From contig NZ_VKDC01000039.1 of assembly GCF_007097395.1 (NCBI RefSeq), positions 1 through 64,000 on the forward strand: 64,000 nt of DNA, read 5' to 3'. The DNA is from Fulvivirga sp. M361. Lineage in GTDB: Bacteria > Bacteroidota > Bacteroidia > Cytophagales > Cyclobacteriaceae. Both the position numbers and the translations under genes were made by a program. Below the pieces are notes generated by a model, which saw only the letters and a list, made by a program, of their open reading frames with translations, did no database searches and was not told the DNA's origin. The stretch's first letter is position 1; each line of letters starts with the position of its first letter. Of the stretch, positions 31,668 through 41,381 are shown in pieces.

Positions 31668-33455
31668 TTATTTAAGTTCTTGTGTTACTTCCCCACAAGT
31701 GAGCATGGAAGCTCCGAAATAGGGATTTTTGATTTCATCTGAAAGACTAAGCCAATCAGCTCCATTATTACTATCTGCCATAGGGCAGTGCTGGACATAC
31801 ATGGCTTCATCTATTGGGTCGAAAGCCTTAGCCAACCCAATCATTGCGATGGATAATGGCTGGAAAGCTTCTCTCATTTCTTTGATATCCTGAAAATGCA
31901 CTACATGCTGTACAGCTTGCTTCGCCTGACTGCTGTAGTCCATCCAAACTTGATGGGCATCACCTTTGAAAAGGGACATATTGATTTTGTCTAAGCTCTT
32001 CTGAAATAGTGCTGCAGCTTTTTGTGCTCCTTCCAAATTATCATTGACCAGTGCATCTTTTATCTTCAGATAATCGGTGAAAAGAGGTTGTAGCGTTTTC
32101 TTCGCTTCCCCACTGATAGTGACTTGTTTAATTGATTTTTCATGGGATTGATTTGTCTGTGGTGAAGTCGAAACAGAACCTCCGTGATTGTGACCTGTCA
32201 TGGCAGGCCCTCCATCTGGATTCATCATACTTGGTTTTCCAGCAAGTTGTGCCGCAGCATCAATACTGAAAGTACCGTTTACGGCTATTTCTTCTCCCGG
32301 CTCCAGACCTTCCTCTATGAGATAGCTTTCACCAAGTACAGCTCCCAACTTAACTTCCCGCATCTGAAAGCTGATACCTTTTCCTGTGGTTTCCTTCACA
32401 TATACCACAGATCGTTTTCCCGTCCACATGACGGCTGTTTTAGGGATAATCACAGCATCGGATTGAGCAGGTAGTTGTGCTTTTAACGTACCTGAGACAA
32501 ACATTTCAGGCTTGAGTTTGAAGTCTCTGTTAGCTACTTCCAGTCGAGCTTTGGCCACCCTCGTCTTTGGATTAATTACCGGATCTATGAAGTCTATTTT
32601 ACCTTCAAATTCCTCTCCCGGAAGGGAGGCTACCGAAAAAGTGATTTGGTCACCTTTTTTTACCCAGGTCATATCGCTTTCATAAAGGTCAAAAAGCACC
32701 CATACTTTGGATAGGTTAGCGATCTCATAGATAGATTGACCTCTTTTAATGTAATCTCCAAGGTTCACCTTCTTCTCAGTGACATAGCCAGAAATGTCTG
32801 CATTGATAGGAAACTGGTCTATTGGTTTTCCGCTGCTAATGATGTTGTCAATCTGTTCATCAGTCAGCTTCCAGTTTTTGAGTTTACCACGTGCTGCCTG
32901 ATAAAGTGCAGGCTGACTTTCCCTGATCTTTACCGCTTCAAAGAGTTCTTCTTGTGCAGTAACCAAATCAGGCGAATAGATGTAGGCGATAGGTTTACCT
33001 TTTGTTATGTATTCTCCTGTAAAGTTGACCATCAGTTTTTCGATCCTGCCGGGAATGTGAGAGGATTGAGAATAGACGAGTCGCTCATCTTCCTGCACTT
33101 TACCATTCAGACGAAGGGATTTTACAGGTGTCATTTTGCCAACTATCTCGGTGGTTACATTGGCCAGTTGCATAGCCGTTGGAGACATACTTACAGCCAT
33201 TGCATTGACTTCATGCTCATCTTGATCGACAGGAATTAAGTCCATGCCACAGATGGGACAGTCTCCAGGTTCATTACTTCTTATTTGCGGGTGCATCGAG
33301 CAGGTCCAGGTAGTTTCACCGGCCATTTCTGTTTCATGATTGTGTTCTTCTGTTGAGCTATTCCCTGTACCTCCAAAGAATAGCCAACCAAGCAATAATC
33401 CACCTGCAAGGGTAGAAACGGCTACTATGATTAATGTCTTTACTGTTATTTTCAT
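31668..33455 (-). CDS. cusB: RND periplasmic adaptor, CusB-like, with YHS-type and DUF3347 domains
   Basis: Domains in order: a signal/membrane helix (about 8-27); a heavy-metal-binding segment W-T-C-S-M-H-P-Q ... G-D-C-P-I-C-G-M-D-L (about 49-77); the adaptor core (barrel-sandwich, hairpin, beta-barrel, about 85-395); a His linker; and a C-terminal DUF3347 (Q-H-C-P-M-A-D ... T-C-G-E, to 595). The Met/Cys pattern in the first and last domains points to Cu+/Ag+. It sits 1 bp after the outer-membrane gene and before the DUF3347 lipoprotein gene. At 595 residues it is longer than E. coli CusB (~407) because of the two extra domains. Confidence 0.9.
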   Translation of the reverse strand: MKITVKTLIIVAVSTLAGGLLLGWLFFGGTGNSSTEEHNHETEMAGETTWTCSMHPQIRSNEPGDCPICGMDLIPVDQDEHEVNAMAVSMSPTAMQLANVTTEIVGKMTPVKSLRLNGKVQEDERLVYSQSSHIPGRIEKLMVNFTGEYITKGKPIAYIYSPDLVTAQEELFEAVKIRESQPALYQAARGKLKNWKLTDEQIDNIISSGKPIDQFPINADISGYVTEKKVNLGDYIKRGQSIYEIANLSKVWVLFDLYESDMTWVKKGDQITFSVASLPGEEFEGKIDFIDPVINPKTRVAKARLEVANRDFKLKPEMFVSGTLKAQLPAQSDAVIIPKTAVMWTGKRSVVYVKETTGKGISFQMREVKLGAVLGESYLIEEGLEPGEEIAVNGTFSIDAAAQLAGKPSMMNPDGGPAMTGHNHGGSVSTSPQTNQSHEKSIKQVTISGEAKKTLQPLFTDYLKIKDALVNDNLEGAQKAAALFQKSLDKINMSLFKGDAHQVWMDYSSQAKQAVQHVVHFQDIKEMREAFQPLSIAMIGLAKAFDPIDEAMYVQHCPMADSNNGADWLSLSDEIKNPYFGASMLTCGEVTQELK

Positions 33456-33456
33456 C

Positions 33457-34692
33457 TTAGTATTTTTTAGCTGTGATGTAATCGAGTTTCGCCAGTGCCG
33501 TATGGTAGTTTGTGATCGCAGTGGCTTTCATTTTTTCATATTTCAGCAATTGCTGCTGCATCCTGAGCACCTCTTCAAATTCTTTTCCTGAGTTGCTGTA
33601 AGCGGTGTAGAGCAGGTTAAGGGCTTGTTGAGATTCTTCGATCTGCTGATCATAGAGTTCAATTAACTGCCTTTCTCTGTCCAGCTCAAAGGCCGTTGAT
33701 TCATAGTTGGCAATCAGACGGTTTGTGTAGTCTTCCCGTTGAAGTTGATAGCTTTCCTGTGAAAGCTGCGCCTCTTTGATCGCAGCATTGTACTTCTTGC
33801 GAAAAATGGGAATGCTAATGGAAACCATAGGCATCAGAATGTCCTGACCATTATCTGGTAATTCCACTCCTGATCTATTTCCTACAATGGCGTAATCCAA
33901 CCCTACTCCGAATTTTGGCAACCCTTGTTTGATAGCCACTCGCTCCATTTCCTCACTCGCCTTCAGTTTGAGTTCTATCTGTTTAAGGATCGGATTGTCC
34001 AGGAACAGGCTATCCCTTCGATAGTCATCCAGTAGTGTTTCGATTGCCAATGTATCGTTGATTGCCACTTCCTCGTTTTCATTTCTGTTTAGCAAAGCAT
34101 TGAATGCTGCCAGCAACGGCTTTCTTTTCTCTTTCAGAATTTGAAGGTTAGTAGCGGCATCTTTGAGCATAATATCCGCTCGCAACACATCGACCATGGC
34201 ACCATTACCATTTTCAAATTGCTTAGTGGAGATCGTTTTGTAGGATTCGAGTATTTCCATGTTTTCCTGCTCCAGTACAGTCCATCGTTCGAGCTCATAC
34301 AATGGATAGTAGGAAGCTGCTACCTGGTAGTAGAGTTGGTTTCGGACATCCAGAAATGCCTCGTATTTTGCATCAGCCAGTAGTGCTGCTGCGTCTCCCT
34401 TTGATCTCAGTGTGCCGAACCATGGAAACATTTGAGTCAAAGAGAACCTGGCTCTTTGTGGACCGACCCTTGTCTCTACAGGTGATATGAAATAGCCGAA
34501 TGAAAATGTGGGATCCGGTAAGGTGCTGGCTTGCGGTATCTTTTGAAGAGCTGCTTCAAAGTCTTTGTACCGGGCTTGCAGTCCTGGGTTATTTTCTGCG
34601 ACCAATTTGAAATAGTCCTCCAGCGATTGCGCTTTGAGTTCGTAAAAGCCGCAAGCAAGGATGGTCAATAGTAAAATGATGTTCTTTCTCAT
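33457..34692 (-). CDS. cusC: Outer-membrane efflux protein, CusC/TolC-like
   Basis: The outer-membrane exit duct of the Cus-type pump. The 411 residues begin with a signal peptide (L-L-T-I-L-A-C-G-F-Y-E-L-K-A-Q), then two repeated OEP modules of long amphipathic helices (A-E-N-N-P-G-L near 32-38; N-P-I-L-K-Q-I-E-L-K-L-K-A near 230). It overlaps the cusA stop by 4 bp and precedes cusB by 1 bp. Unlike the Czc-type system in this window, here the outer-membrane protein is a separate gene. Confidence 0.87.
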   Translation of the reverse strand: MRKNIILLLTILACGFYELKAQSLEDYFKLVAENNPGLQARYKDFEAALQKIPQASTLPDPTFSFGYFISPVETRVGPQRARFSLTQMFPWFGTLRSKGDAAALLADAKYEAFLDVRNQLYYQVAASYYPLYELERWTVLEQENMEILESYKTISTKQFENGNGAMVDVLRADIMLKDAATNLQILKEKRKPLLAAFNALLNRNENEEVAINDTLAIETLLDDYRRDSLFLDNPILKQIELKLKASEEMERVAIKQGLPKFGVGLDYAIVGNRSGVELPDNGQDILMPMVSISIPIFRKKYNAAIKEAQLSQESYQLQREDYTNRLIANYESTAFELDRERQLIELYDQQIEESQQALNLLYTAYSNSGKEFEEVLRMQQQLLKYEKMKATAITNYHTALAKLDYITAKKY

Positions 34693-37600
34693 GATTGTAG
34701 CTTTTTAAGTTTTCGTTCTTCACGTATGGCATAGAGCACTGGTACAATAAAGTAGGTGACGGCAGCTATCATCATGCCTCCAAAGGCTGGGATGGCCATA
34801 GGAATCATGATATCTGATCCACGTCCGGTGGAAGTCAAAATGGGCAGCAACGCAATGATGGTGGTTGCTGAAGTCATGATTGCTGGCTTAATCCGTCTTT
34901 GACCAGCTTCAACCACAGCCGCTCTTAATCCTTTGAGATTGTCCGTTTTGTTCCGTTTAAAACTTTGATCCAAGTAGGTGGCCATCAATACCCCATCATC
35001 GGTAGCAATGCCAAACAATGCGATGAACCCAACCCAGACAGCCACACTCAGGTTGATGGTGTGCATTTGAAAGAGGTCTCGGAAATTGGTTCCAAAAACA
35101 GAGAAGTCTGCAAACCAAGCCTGCCCGTATAACCATAGCATGATAAAACCACCACTGAAGGCCATGGCTATTCCCGTGAAAACCATGAGTGAAGTAGTGA
35201 CAGACTTGAATTGGAAATAGAGAATTAGAAAAACGATACCAAGTACCAGTGGTACGATGATGGCCAGTCTTTTTTCGGCTCGAACCTGGTTCTCATAACT
35301 GCCTGAAAATTTGTAGCTGATACCAGCAGGTACTTTAAGTTGCCCTGAATCAATCCTTTCCTGAATCAATTCTTGTGCATCGTTTACCACGCTCACCTCC
35401 GAGTAGCCTTCATTTCTGTCGAATAGCACATAGCCTACCAGAAAAGTCTCTTCACTTTTGATAGCCTGTGGACCCCTGACGTATTCAAAATCTACTAGCT
35501 GACCCATTGGGATTTGCGCTCCTGTCGGGGTTGCGATCAATATTTTACTTAGCGAGTTGGGATCATCTCTTAGCTCCCGAGGGTAGCGTACCCGAACAGG
35601 GAACCGCTCTCTGCCTTCCACCGTGGAAGTGATTTTCATACCACCAATGGCCGTTTCAATGGTCTGCTGGATATCTTCTACATTCAGACCATATCTTGAG
35701 ATTTCCTCCCGATCAATGTTCAGGTGCAAGTAGGGTTTGCCCACGATTCTGTCTGCAAATACTGCTTCTGCTTTTACCGAAGGGACTTCTTTTAATATAC
35801 CTTCTAACTGCATGCCAAATGCTTCAATGGTCGCTAGGTCTGGGCCATAGACTTTGATTCCCATGGGTGCTCGCATACCTGTTTGTAGCATCACCAGACG
35901 GGTTTCGATGGGTTGTAGCTTTGGTGCTGAGGTCACGCCTGGGATTTTGGTTACCTTGATGATTTCATTCCATATATCATCAGGAGATTGAATATGAGAA
36001 CGCCAGTTTCGGAAGTACTTGCCATTGTTGTCTGTGGTCAAGTCCTCAATACCGATTCCCTGGCTTAGTGCCTCTTCGTTGGTCAGTGTATCACCGGATT
36101 TGAGTATAAACCGTCCTTCTTTATCGACTTTAAACCGAACTCTGTGCCCTTTCTTATTTAGCAGGTATTCTGATTTGTAATTGATGGTGTTTTCATACAT
36201 GCTGATGGGTGCCGGATCCAGTGCAGATTCTACCCGTCCTAATTTCCCTACTGTTAGATCGACCTCCGGAATATTAGAGAGCAGCATATCCAGCTGGCCA
36301 ACCACCTTGCGGTTATACGCCATGCCGGAATGAGGCATGGACGTAGGCATGAGCAGGAAGCTTCCTTCGTCCAGTGAAGGCATGAACTCTTTTTCAATTC
36401 CAGGAAAAGTAGAGACCAAACCTGACCAACCTTTTGAATTTCTAATATCCCAGCTTACCGCTTCAGCTCCTTTGGCCACTAAGCCAAATACCTTATCAAA
36501 CCCCAGCCAAATAGTAGCCCCAAATAGTACAATGAATGAAGGGATTAAAAGAAACTTGACTCTGTTGTTCAGGCACCAGTTTAGGATGCTCTTATATTGA
36601 TACTCCAATAGTGTAAATCCACCTAGTATCACGCCAACCAGGATGGTCACAAATAAAAAGTTGAGTAATAGGGACTGTGAGGCACCTAGTGGCAGCCAAT
36701 ATTTGGCTAAGAGCCAGATTACGCCAATGAGTACAATGATTAACTCGGCATAATTAAAGAGGAATGATAAAGGCTTTGAGAAGCTTTCTTTTTTAGCGTT
36801 GAAAATATTCTTTAGGATTCCGATTGCCCCAAACAGTATAAGCAATACACCACCCCACACCTGACCAATGAACAGTCCTGCAATCCCAATAAGTACTAAA
36901 GCGTAGCTCCCATATTTTTTGAGGTACTTGTTGTTGATTTTGAAGCCAAAAAACCAATGTGCCAACGTGGGCATGATCAATAAACTCACCAACAATGCGG
37001 CTATCAAAGCAAAGGTTTTTGTAAAGGCCAATGGGCCAAATAATTTCCCTTCTGCGGCTTGCATGGTAAAGACCGGAATAAAGCTCACAATGGTGGTTGA
37101 AACAGCCGTCAGTATCGCTGTGGCAACTTCCGATGCTCCATTGTAAATCGTATCAATCAGTTTTTGACCAGGAGGTGCTTCATCTAAGTGCTTGATAATA
37201 TTTTCAGACAGGATAACGCCCAAATCCACCATCGTACCAATGGCGATGGCGATACCTGATAGTGCCACTATGTTGGCATCAACGCCAAAATAACGCATGG
37301 CGATAAACACCATCAATACTGAAATAGGCAAAATACTCGAAATGAGAAATGAAGCTCTCAGATTATACACCATCACGATTACCACTAAAATGGTGATGAT
37401 CAATTGAAGTGAAATGGCTTCCTCTAACGTTCCTAGAGTTTCATAAATAAGTTGAGAACGATCATAGAAAGGGACAATGGTCAGTTGACTTTCTACTCCA
37501 TTGCTCAGGGTTTTCTTAGGCAACCCTGGCGCAATTTCTTTGATCTTGTCTTTGACGTTGTTGATCACCTGCAAAGGGTTGGAACCATACCGGGCTACAA

Positions 37601-38513
37601 CTACTCCGCCCACTACTTCTGCTCCGTCTTTATCTAACAGCCCTCTGCGGGTAGCAGGACCCAGGATCACCACTCCAATGTCCTGAATTCTTATAGGAAC
37701 ATTGTCCTGAACAGCTACGACTGCCTTTTCAATGTCTTCAACTTTTTTGACATAGCCCAATCCACGCACTAAGTATTCGGCCTGGTTAATCTCGATGGTT
37801 TTGGCTCCCACATCTCGATTAGATTTCTTGACGGCCATCATCACCTTATGTAAAGGGATGTTGTAAGCTTTCAGCGCATCAGGATTTACATCTATCTGAT
37901 ATTCCTTTACAAATCCGCCAATGGAGGCTACTTCGGAAACTCCTTCTGTAGCATTGAGTCCATATTTGACATAAAAGTCCTGAACGGTGCGAATTTCATG
38001 GAGATCCCAACCTCCTGTTGGGTTGCCATTCTTGTCTCGTCCCTCAATGGTGTACCAATAGACTTGCCCAAGGGCGGTGGCATCTGGCCCAAGTGCTGGC
38101 TGCACAGCATCCGGCAATAATCCCGAAGGGAGCGAGTTGAGTTTTTCTAAGATGCGTGATCTTGACCAGTAAAATTCAATCTCTTCACTAAAAATGATAT
38201 AGATACTCGAGAACCCAAAAATGGAGGAACTTCGAATGGATTTTACTCCTGGAATTCCCAATAGGTAGGTGGTTAGTGGGTAGGAAATCTGATCTTCAAT
38301 GTCTTGAGGAGAGCGCCCTGGCCACTGAGTGAATACAATTTGCTGGTTTTCACCAATATCCGGAATAGCATCAACAGGGACAGGATCGGAGGGCAAAGCT
38401 CCCACTTGCCATCCGAAAGGGGCGGTCACAATACCCCAGGCAATGAAACCCATGAGGATGAGAACAGTGACCAGTTTGTTCTCTAAAAAGTACTTTATTA
38501 TTCGATTCAGCAT
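34689..38513 (-). CDS. cusA: CusA-type RND copper/silver pump
   Basis: The inner-membrane proton-driven pump of a Cus-type tripartite system. The 1274 residues are longer than E. coli CusA (~1047): an extra hydrophobic insert of three to four helices lies around 525-620, and an insert in the porter region around 780-850, both seen in Bacteroidota CusA. Visible signatures are G-A-L-P-S-D-P-V-P-V near the N-terminus, G-I-A-I-A-I-G-T-M-V-D-L-G in TM4, and G-I-A-T-D-D-G-V-L-M near the C-terminal half. It starts the leftward operon cusA-cusC-cusB-DUF3347-copB-72aa. Confidence 0.92.
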   Translation of the reverse strand: MLNRIIKYFLENKLVTVLILMGFIAWGIVTAPFGWQVGALPSDPVPVDAIPDIGENQQIVFTQWPGRSPQDIEDQISYPLTTYLLGIPGVKSIRSSSIFGFSSIYIIFSEEIEFYWSRSRILEKLNSLPSGLLPDAVQPALGPDATALGQVYWYTIEGRDKNGNPTGGWDLHEIRTVQDFYVKYGLNATEGVSEVASIGGFVKEYQIDVNPDALKAYNIPLHKVMMAVKKSNRDVGAKTIEINQAEYLVRGLGYVKKVEDIEKAVVAVQDNVPIRIQDIGVVILGPATRRGLLDKDGAEVVGGVVVARYGSNPLQVINNVKDKIKEIAPGLPKKTLSNGVESQLTIVPFYDRSQLIYETLGTLEEAISLQLIITILVVIVMVYNLRASFLISSILPISVLMVFIAMRYFGVDANIVALSGIAIAIGTMVDLGVILSENIIKHLDEAPPGQKLIDTIYNGASEVATAILTAVSTTIVSFIPVFTMQAAEGKLFGPLAFTKTFALIAALLVSLLIMPTLAHWFFGFKINNKYLKKYGSYALVLIGIAGLFIGQVWGGVLLILFGAIGILKNIFNAKKESFSKPLSFLFNYAELIIVLIGVIWLLAKYWLPLGASQSLLLNFLFVTILVGVILGGFTLLEYQYKSILNWCLNNRVKFLLIPSFIVLFGATIWLGFDKVFGLVAKGAEAVSWDIRNSKGWSGLVSTFPGIEKEFMPSLDEGSFLLMPTSMPHSGMAYNRKVVGQLDMLLSNIPEVDLTVGKLGRVESALDPAPISMYENTINYKSEYLLNKKGHRVRFKVDKEGRFILKSGDTLTNEEALSQGIGIEDLTTDNNGKYFRNWRSHIQSPDDIWNEIIKVTKIPGVTSAPKLQPIETRLVMLQTGMRAPMGIKVYGPDLATIEAFGMQLEGILKEVPSVKAEAVFADRIVGKPYLHLNIDREEISRYGLNVEDIQQTIETAIGGMKITSTVEGRERFPVRVRYPRELRDDPNSLSKILIATPTGAQIPMGQLVDFEYVRGPQAIKSEETFLVGYVLFDRNEGYSEVSVVNDAQELIQERIDSGQLKVPAGISYKFSGSYENQVRAEKRLAIIVPLVLGIVFLILYFQFKSVTTSLMVFTGIAMAFSGGFIMLWLYGQAWFADFSVFGTNFRDLFQMHTINLSVAVWVGFIALFGIATDDGVLMATYLDQSFKRNKTDNLKGLRAAVVEAGQRRIKPAIMTSATTIIALLPILTSTGRGSDIMIPMAIPAFGGMMIAAVTYFIVPVLYAIREERKLKKLQS

Positions 38514-38534
38514 AATATGAATGATTAGAATTGA

Positions 38535-38553
38535 ATTCTGGTAAAGCCAGAAT
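38535..38553. terminator. Inverted repeat ATTCTGG-N5-CCAGAAT between cusA and the HYC_CC_PP gene
   Basis: A perfect 7-bp dyad with a 5-nt centre. It lies 22-40 bp upstream of cusA and 75-93 bp after the stop of the HYC_CC_PP gene. As RNA on the minus strand it makes a moderate hairpin followed by T-rich sequence, so it may end the HYC transcript. Alternatively it is an operator for the cus operon. The sequence alone does not decide between these. Confidence 0.35.
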
Positions 38554-38627
38554 AAATTCGTTCAAAAAGGCAAATAGCCTATTGACCCGGCAGGCATGCA
38601 GGGTTTCAGAAATCATATTATGCGATC

Positions 38628-39047
38628 CTATATTAGGAATACTTGATGCAAGACCGATATGTCCTGATCAATCAGAGGGGGCGAATAATTCGCGTATTGT
38701 GGCTCTTCGTTAGTGGAAGAAATGGGTAAGTGAAGGAAAGTAACAATGAATGCTGCTACAAACTCAACATTGACCATACTTTGAGCAATGGTTGGTTTGA
38801 AGTCATCTTCAGTATCAATAGATTGATACTTATTTTCACAGCAAGGCTTTTTGCTTAGATGCATGCCTTCCAGCGGAGGAGTTTTACAATCCTTATCCAT
38901 ATTGGCCATTCCACAATCCAATGCTTCATGACCTAATACCACCTTCGATTCTACTGCTAGACCACCGCAATAATGGGTTGCTACTGCAAACCCCATGTTG
39001 CTAGAAAGCAGAATCAGTGCTAATGATATGGATAGAATTTTTTTCAC
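38628..39047 (-). CDS. HYC_CC_PP family secreted protein
   Basis: The three family marks are all present: H-Y-C-G-G (about 27-31) after the signal peptide, C-C-E-N (about 69-72), and S-P-P-L-I-D (about 121-126), ending in a V-L-H-Q-V-F-like tail. The 139-residue protein starts with a signal peptide (K-K-I-L-S-I-S-L-A-L-I-L). The family is typical of Bacteroidota, is found near metal-efflux genes, and has no known activity; a periplasmic metal-binding role is plausible. It stands alone, with ~110 bp to cusA and 77 bp to the next gene upstream. Confidence 0.77.
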   Translation of the reverse strand: MKKILSISLALILLSSNMGFAVATHYCGGLAVESKVVLGHEALDCGMANMDKDCKTPPLEGMHLSKKPCCENKYQSIDTEDDFKPTIAQSMVNVEFVAAFIVTFLHLPISSTNEEPQYANYSPPLIDQDISVLHQVFLI

Positions 39048-39124
39048 TTATACCAAAGATACGAAATTATCAGAGAGAAGGATTTACAGAATTTTGAGAA
39101 ATGGTTATAGAATTTTGTAATTAC

Positions 39125-39871
39125 CTAGATGAAAACAAGCATAACGGCAGCCATAGAAACCATGGATAGATCCTCTACAATGGTAACTGTACTCATGGGT
39201 AAATTGAATACTTCACCCAGGCAGGCACATTTGATTTTTTTCTTGTCCAGATTGCTTTTGATCACTCCGATACTACTTACACCTAAGACGATAATAGTTA
39301 TTATATTGGTGTAAAACGGTTCTAAATTGATTAAGTAGAGTATTCCAAGAGCTAATTCTAAGAATGGATAGACGTAACCCCAGGTTTTCCATTTGGCAGC
39401 TACTATATCGTACATGCGGTAGGAGTTGGCAAATCCTTGAAGATTTAGCAGCTTGAAAAAAGCAAAGACAATGAAGAATCCTGCCATAAAATGGCGCATC
39501 CAAAGCATTCCTGAAAAGTCGCTAAATGGGTATTGGCTCAAAGCTGTTACTGCAGCTATAAAGCCTACAATGAGGATCAATGGTTTGTAAGTAGTGATGG
39601 ACTTTTCGGCAAGTGATTCTTGTTTTTTAATCTCTGGAAGCGGAGCTTGTATAGTCTCCTGGTATTCTTCCGAAATAGTATAGTTACCGACTTTCTTGAG
39701 TGCCTGATTGATATCCTTCAGGTTTAAAGATTCATTAGCAGTGATCTTTGCCTGAGGATATTCCAACTGTATCGTAGCTTCTTGTATCTCTTCAATTCCA
39801 TTAATCGTTCTTTTCACTTTAGCTAAACAGCCATTGCAAGTCATTCCTGTAACGGTATATTCTTTGGTCAT
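39125..39871 (-). CDS. HMA domain fused to MauE-like membrane protein
   Basis: Residues 1-65 are a heavy-metal-associated domain with G-M-T-C-N-G-C (8-14). After a linker come about four membrane helices (from ~92 to the end), with K-C-A-C-L-G-E-V-F-N-L-P near 213-224, the Cys pair typical of MauE/DoxX-like redox membrane proteins. It may move metal or electrons to periplasmic partners. The gene stands between the HYC_CC_PP gene and the HMA-AraC regulator on the same strand, with gaps of 77 and 92 bp. Confidence 0.75.
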   Translation of the reverse strand: MTKEYTVTGMTCNGCLAKVKRTINGIEEIQEATIQLEYPQAKITANESLNLKDINQALKKVGNYTISEEYQETIQAPLPEIKKQESLAEKSITTYKPLILIVGFIAAVTALSQYPFSDFSGMLWMRHFMAGFFIVFAFFKLLNLQGFANSYRMYDIVAAKWKTWGYVYPFLELALGILYLINLEPFYTNIITIIVLGVSSIGVIKSNLDKKKIKCACLGEVFNLPMSTVTIVEDLSMVSMAAVMLVFI

Positions 39872-39963
39872 CTTATTGTCGTATTAATTGTCACAATACA
39901 AAGATGACTAGAGAGGTACTTGTTGATGTTACACAATTTCGCAAATGGTTTACGAGATTTTGA

Positions 39964-40530
39964 TTACAGCTGGTCCAGGGATTGTCGACCCGAATTCCTC
40001 ATTTGCTTAAATGCTGTTGGTGTCATGCCAGTTTCTTTTTTGAACTGAGCAGATAGATGAGCTACACTACTATAGTCCATTTGATGGGAGATTTCTGATA
40101 GTGTCAATTCATTATAAAAGATCAATTCTTTAACTCGTTCTATTTTTTGTTTCAAGATAAATCGCTCGATAGTTATACCTTCAACAGATGAAAAGAGCCT
40201 ACTCAGGGATGAATACTCTTGGTTCAGTTTATCTGATATTAGGGTCGAGAAGTTCACATTTAAAGCTTCTTTGTTGTGATGGATTTGATCGATAATGATT
40301 GCTTTAATCTGACCAATCAGTTTTGATTTTTGATCCTGAAGTAATTCAAAGCCTCGTGCCGCCAGTAATTTTTCTAACTGTGTTTTCTGATCTCCGGTGA
40401 TATTTACTGGTGTATTGACTTCTCCCAGTTCAATAGATGTGGTTTCTATACCCAGATTATCGAAAATGTCCTTCACTGTATCAATACACCGAGGGCAAAC
40501 CATATTTTTTATATACAGGGTAACACTCAT
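39964..40530 (-). CDS. AraC-family regulator with N-terminal HMA-like metal-binding domain
   Basis: I choose the ATG giving M-S-V-T-L-Y-I-K, which starts the HMA fold directly; 27 extra residues upstream overlap the GDCCVxC gene. The N-terminal ~65 residues resemble an HMA domain (N-M-V-C-P-R-C, C12/C15). The C-terminal ~100 residues are an AraC/XylS helix-turn-helix pair (L-T-L-S-E-I-S-H-Q-M-D-Y-S-S and the A-H-L-S-A-Q-F-K-K-E-T-G-M-T-P signature). This joins a metal sensor and an activator in one protein. It follows the GDCCVxC gene by 4 bp, in the mer-like operon. Confidence 0.82.
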   Translation of the reverse strand: MSVTLYIKNMVCPRCIDTVKDIFDNLGIETTSIELGEVNTPVNITGDQKTQLEKLLAARGFELLQDQKSKLIGQIKAIIIDQIHHNKEALNVNFSTLISDKLNQEYSSLSRLFSSVEGITIERFILKQKIERVKELIFYNELTLSEISHQMDYSSVAHLSAQFKKETGMTPTAFKQMRNSGRQSLDQL

Positions 40531-40534
40531 TTTA

Positions 40535-40750
40535 TTAACAACAATTTTTTCCTTTCTGCTGAATGGGGGGACAAGCGTTGGTTCCGTAAGAACAATACAC
40601 ACAACAATCACCTTGTTTTGGTTTCAGTACTTCTTGACATTTTTCACACTCATAAAAGTACTGGCATGCATCAGTGGGCATGGTTTCCTCTTTTTGATAT
40701 CCACAGTTTGGACAAGTGATCGTGGATTCTAAAACTACTTCTTTCTCCAT
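40535..40750 (-). CDS. GDCCVxC-domain small protein
   Basis: A 71-residue Cys-rich protein with the motif G-D-C-C-V-Y-C near the C-terminus, preceded by two zinc-ribbon-like CxxC pairs (C-P-N-C and C-E-K-C) and ending N-C-C. Proteins with this domain are typical companions of mer transport genes in Bacteroidota and probably bind Hg2+ or another soft metal. The start is set at the second Met, one base after the merTP stop; the first Met would overlap merTP by 17 bp. Confidence 0.8.
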   Translation of the reverse strand: MEKEVVLESTITCPNCGYQKEETMPTDACQYFYECEKCQEVLKPKQGDCCVYCSYGTNACPPIQQKGKNCC

Positions 40751-40751
40751 G

Positions 40752-41381
40752 TTACTGGTCTTTTGCATTGAGTATTACAGTATAACCTGTTTTATTGATG
40801 GCTTCTATAATCACCTTCTCTTCAAGTTCAGTAGGTGAATACTCAATAGTAGCTGAACCGGCAGAGTAGATAGCATCCACTGATTTTACTCCTTTGAGCA
40901 ATCCAACTTCATGCTCGATATGGCTTTCACAACCTGCACATGTCATCCCTTTTATTTCAAGTATGATCTTGTTTGTTTTTGTGGTGTCTTGCTCGAAAAC
41001 AAGTGATGTGCTTGGATTTCCTTCATTGGAATAAAACATGTGTGAATAGCTGGGGAAAACGAGCATCAATACTGCAAAGGCAGTAATAAGTCCTAAGAAT
41101 TTCTTTGATTGCCAAAATGAAGGCTTTTGGTTTTCATCGCAGGCACAGGCTACCTCCTCGGCAGTACGAGGCTTTAACTTTTGATACCAGGTAAACCCTA
41201 AAATGCCAATTGTCAATACAATGAGATATGGCCTGAATGGCTCCATCCACGAAAAAGTGGCCGCTATTCCTCCAATACCGGCAAGCAATGAAAACACGGG
41301 CGTGATACAACACAATGAGGCTACAATTGCAGCGAATAGTCCAGCACTAGCACTTTTTGATGAAATGTTTGAAGTACTCAT
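40752..41381 (-). CDS. merTP: Mercuric transport fusion protein MerTP
   Basis: The N-terminal ~115 residues correspond to MerT: three membrane helices with the first-helix pair S-L-C24-C25 and a cytoplasmic C-A-C-D loop (79-82). After a periplasmic linker, residues 139-205 form the MerP/HMA domain with G-M-T-C148-A-G-C151. MerT passes Hg2+ inward to be reduced by MerA; no merA is present in this window. It overlaps arsR by 4 bp upstream and the GDCCVxC gene follows after 1 bp. Because MerT-like proteins can also serve other thiophilic ions, mercury is the likely but not proven substrate. Confidence 0.88.
   Translation of the reverse strand: MSTSNISSKSASAGLFAAIVASLCCITPVFSLLAGIGGIAATFSWMEPFRPYLIVLTIGILGFTWYQKLKPRTAEEVACACDENQKPSFWQSKKFLGLITAFAVLMLVFPSYSHMFYSNEGNPSTSLVFEQDTTKTNKIILEIKGMTCAGCESHIEHEVGLLKGVKSVDAIYSAGSATIEYSPTELEEKVIIEAINKTGYTVILNAKDQ

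Noticed and set aside
39964-40611. Longer 215-aa start for the HMA-AraC regulator
   Set aside because: The extra 27 residues overlap the GDCCVxC coding region and precede the HMA fold without similarity; the internal ATG fits better.
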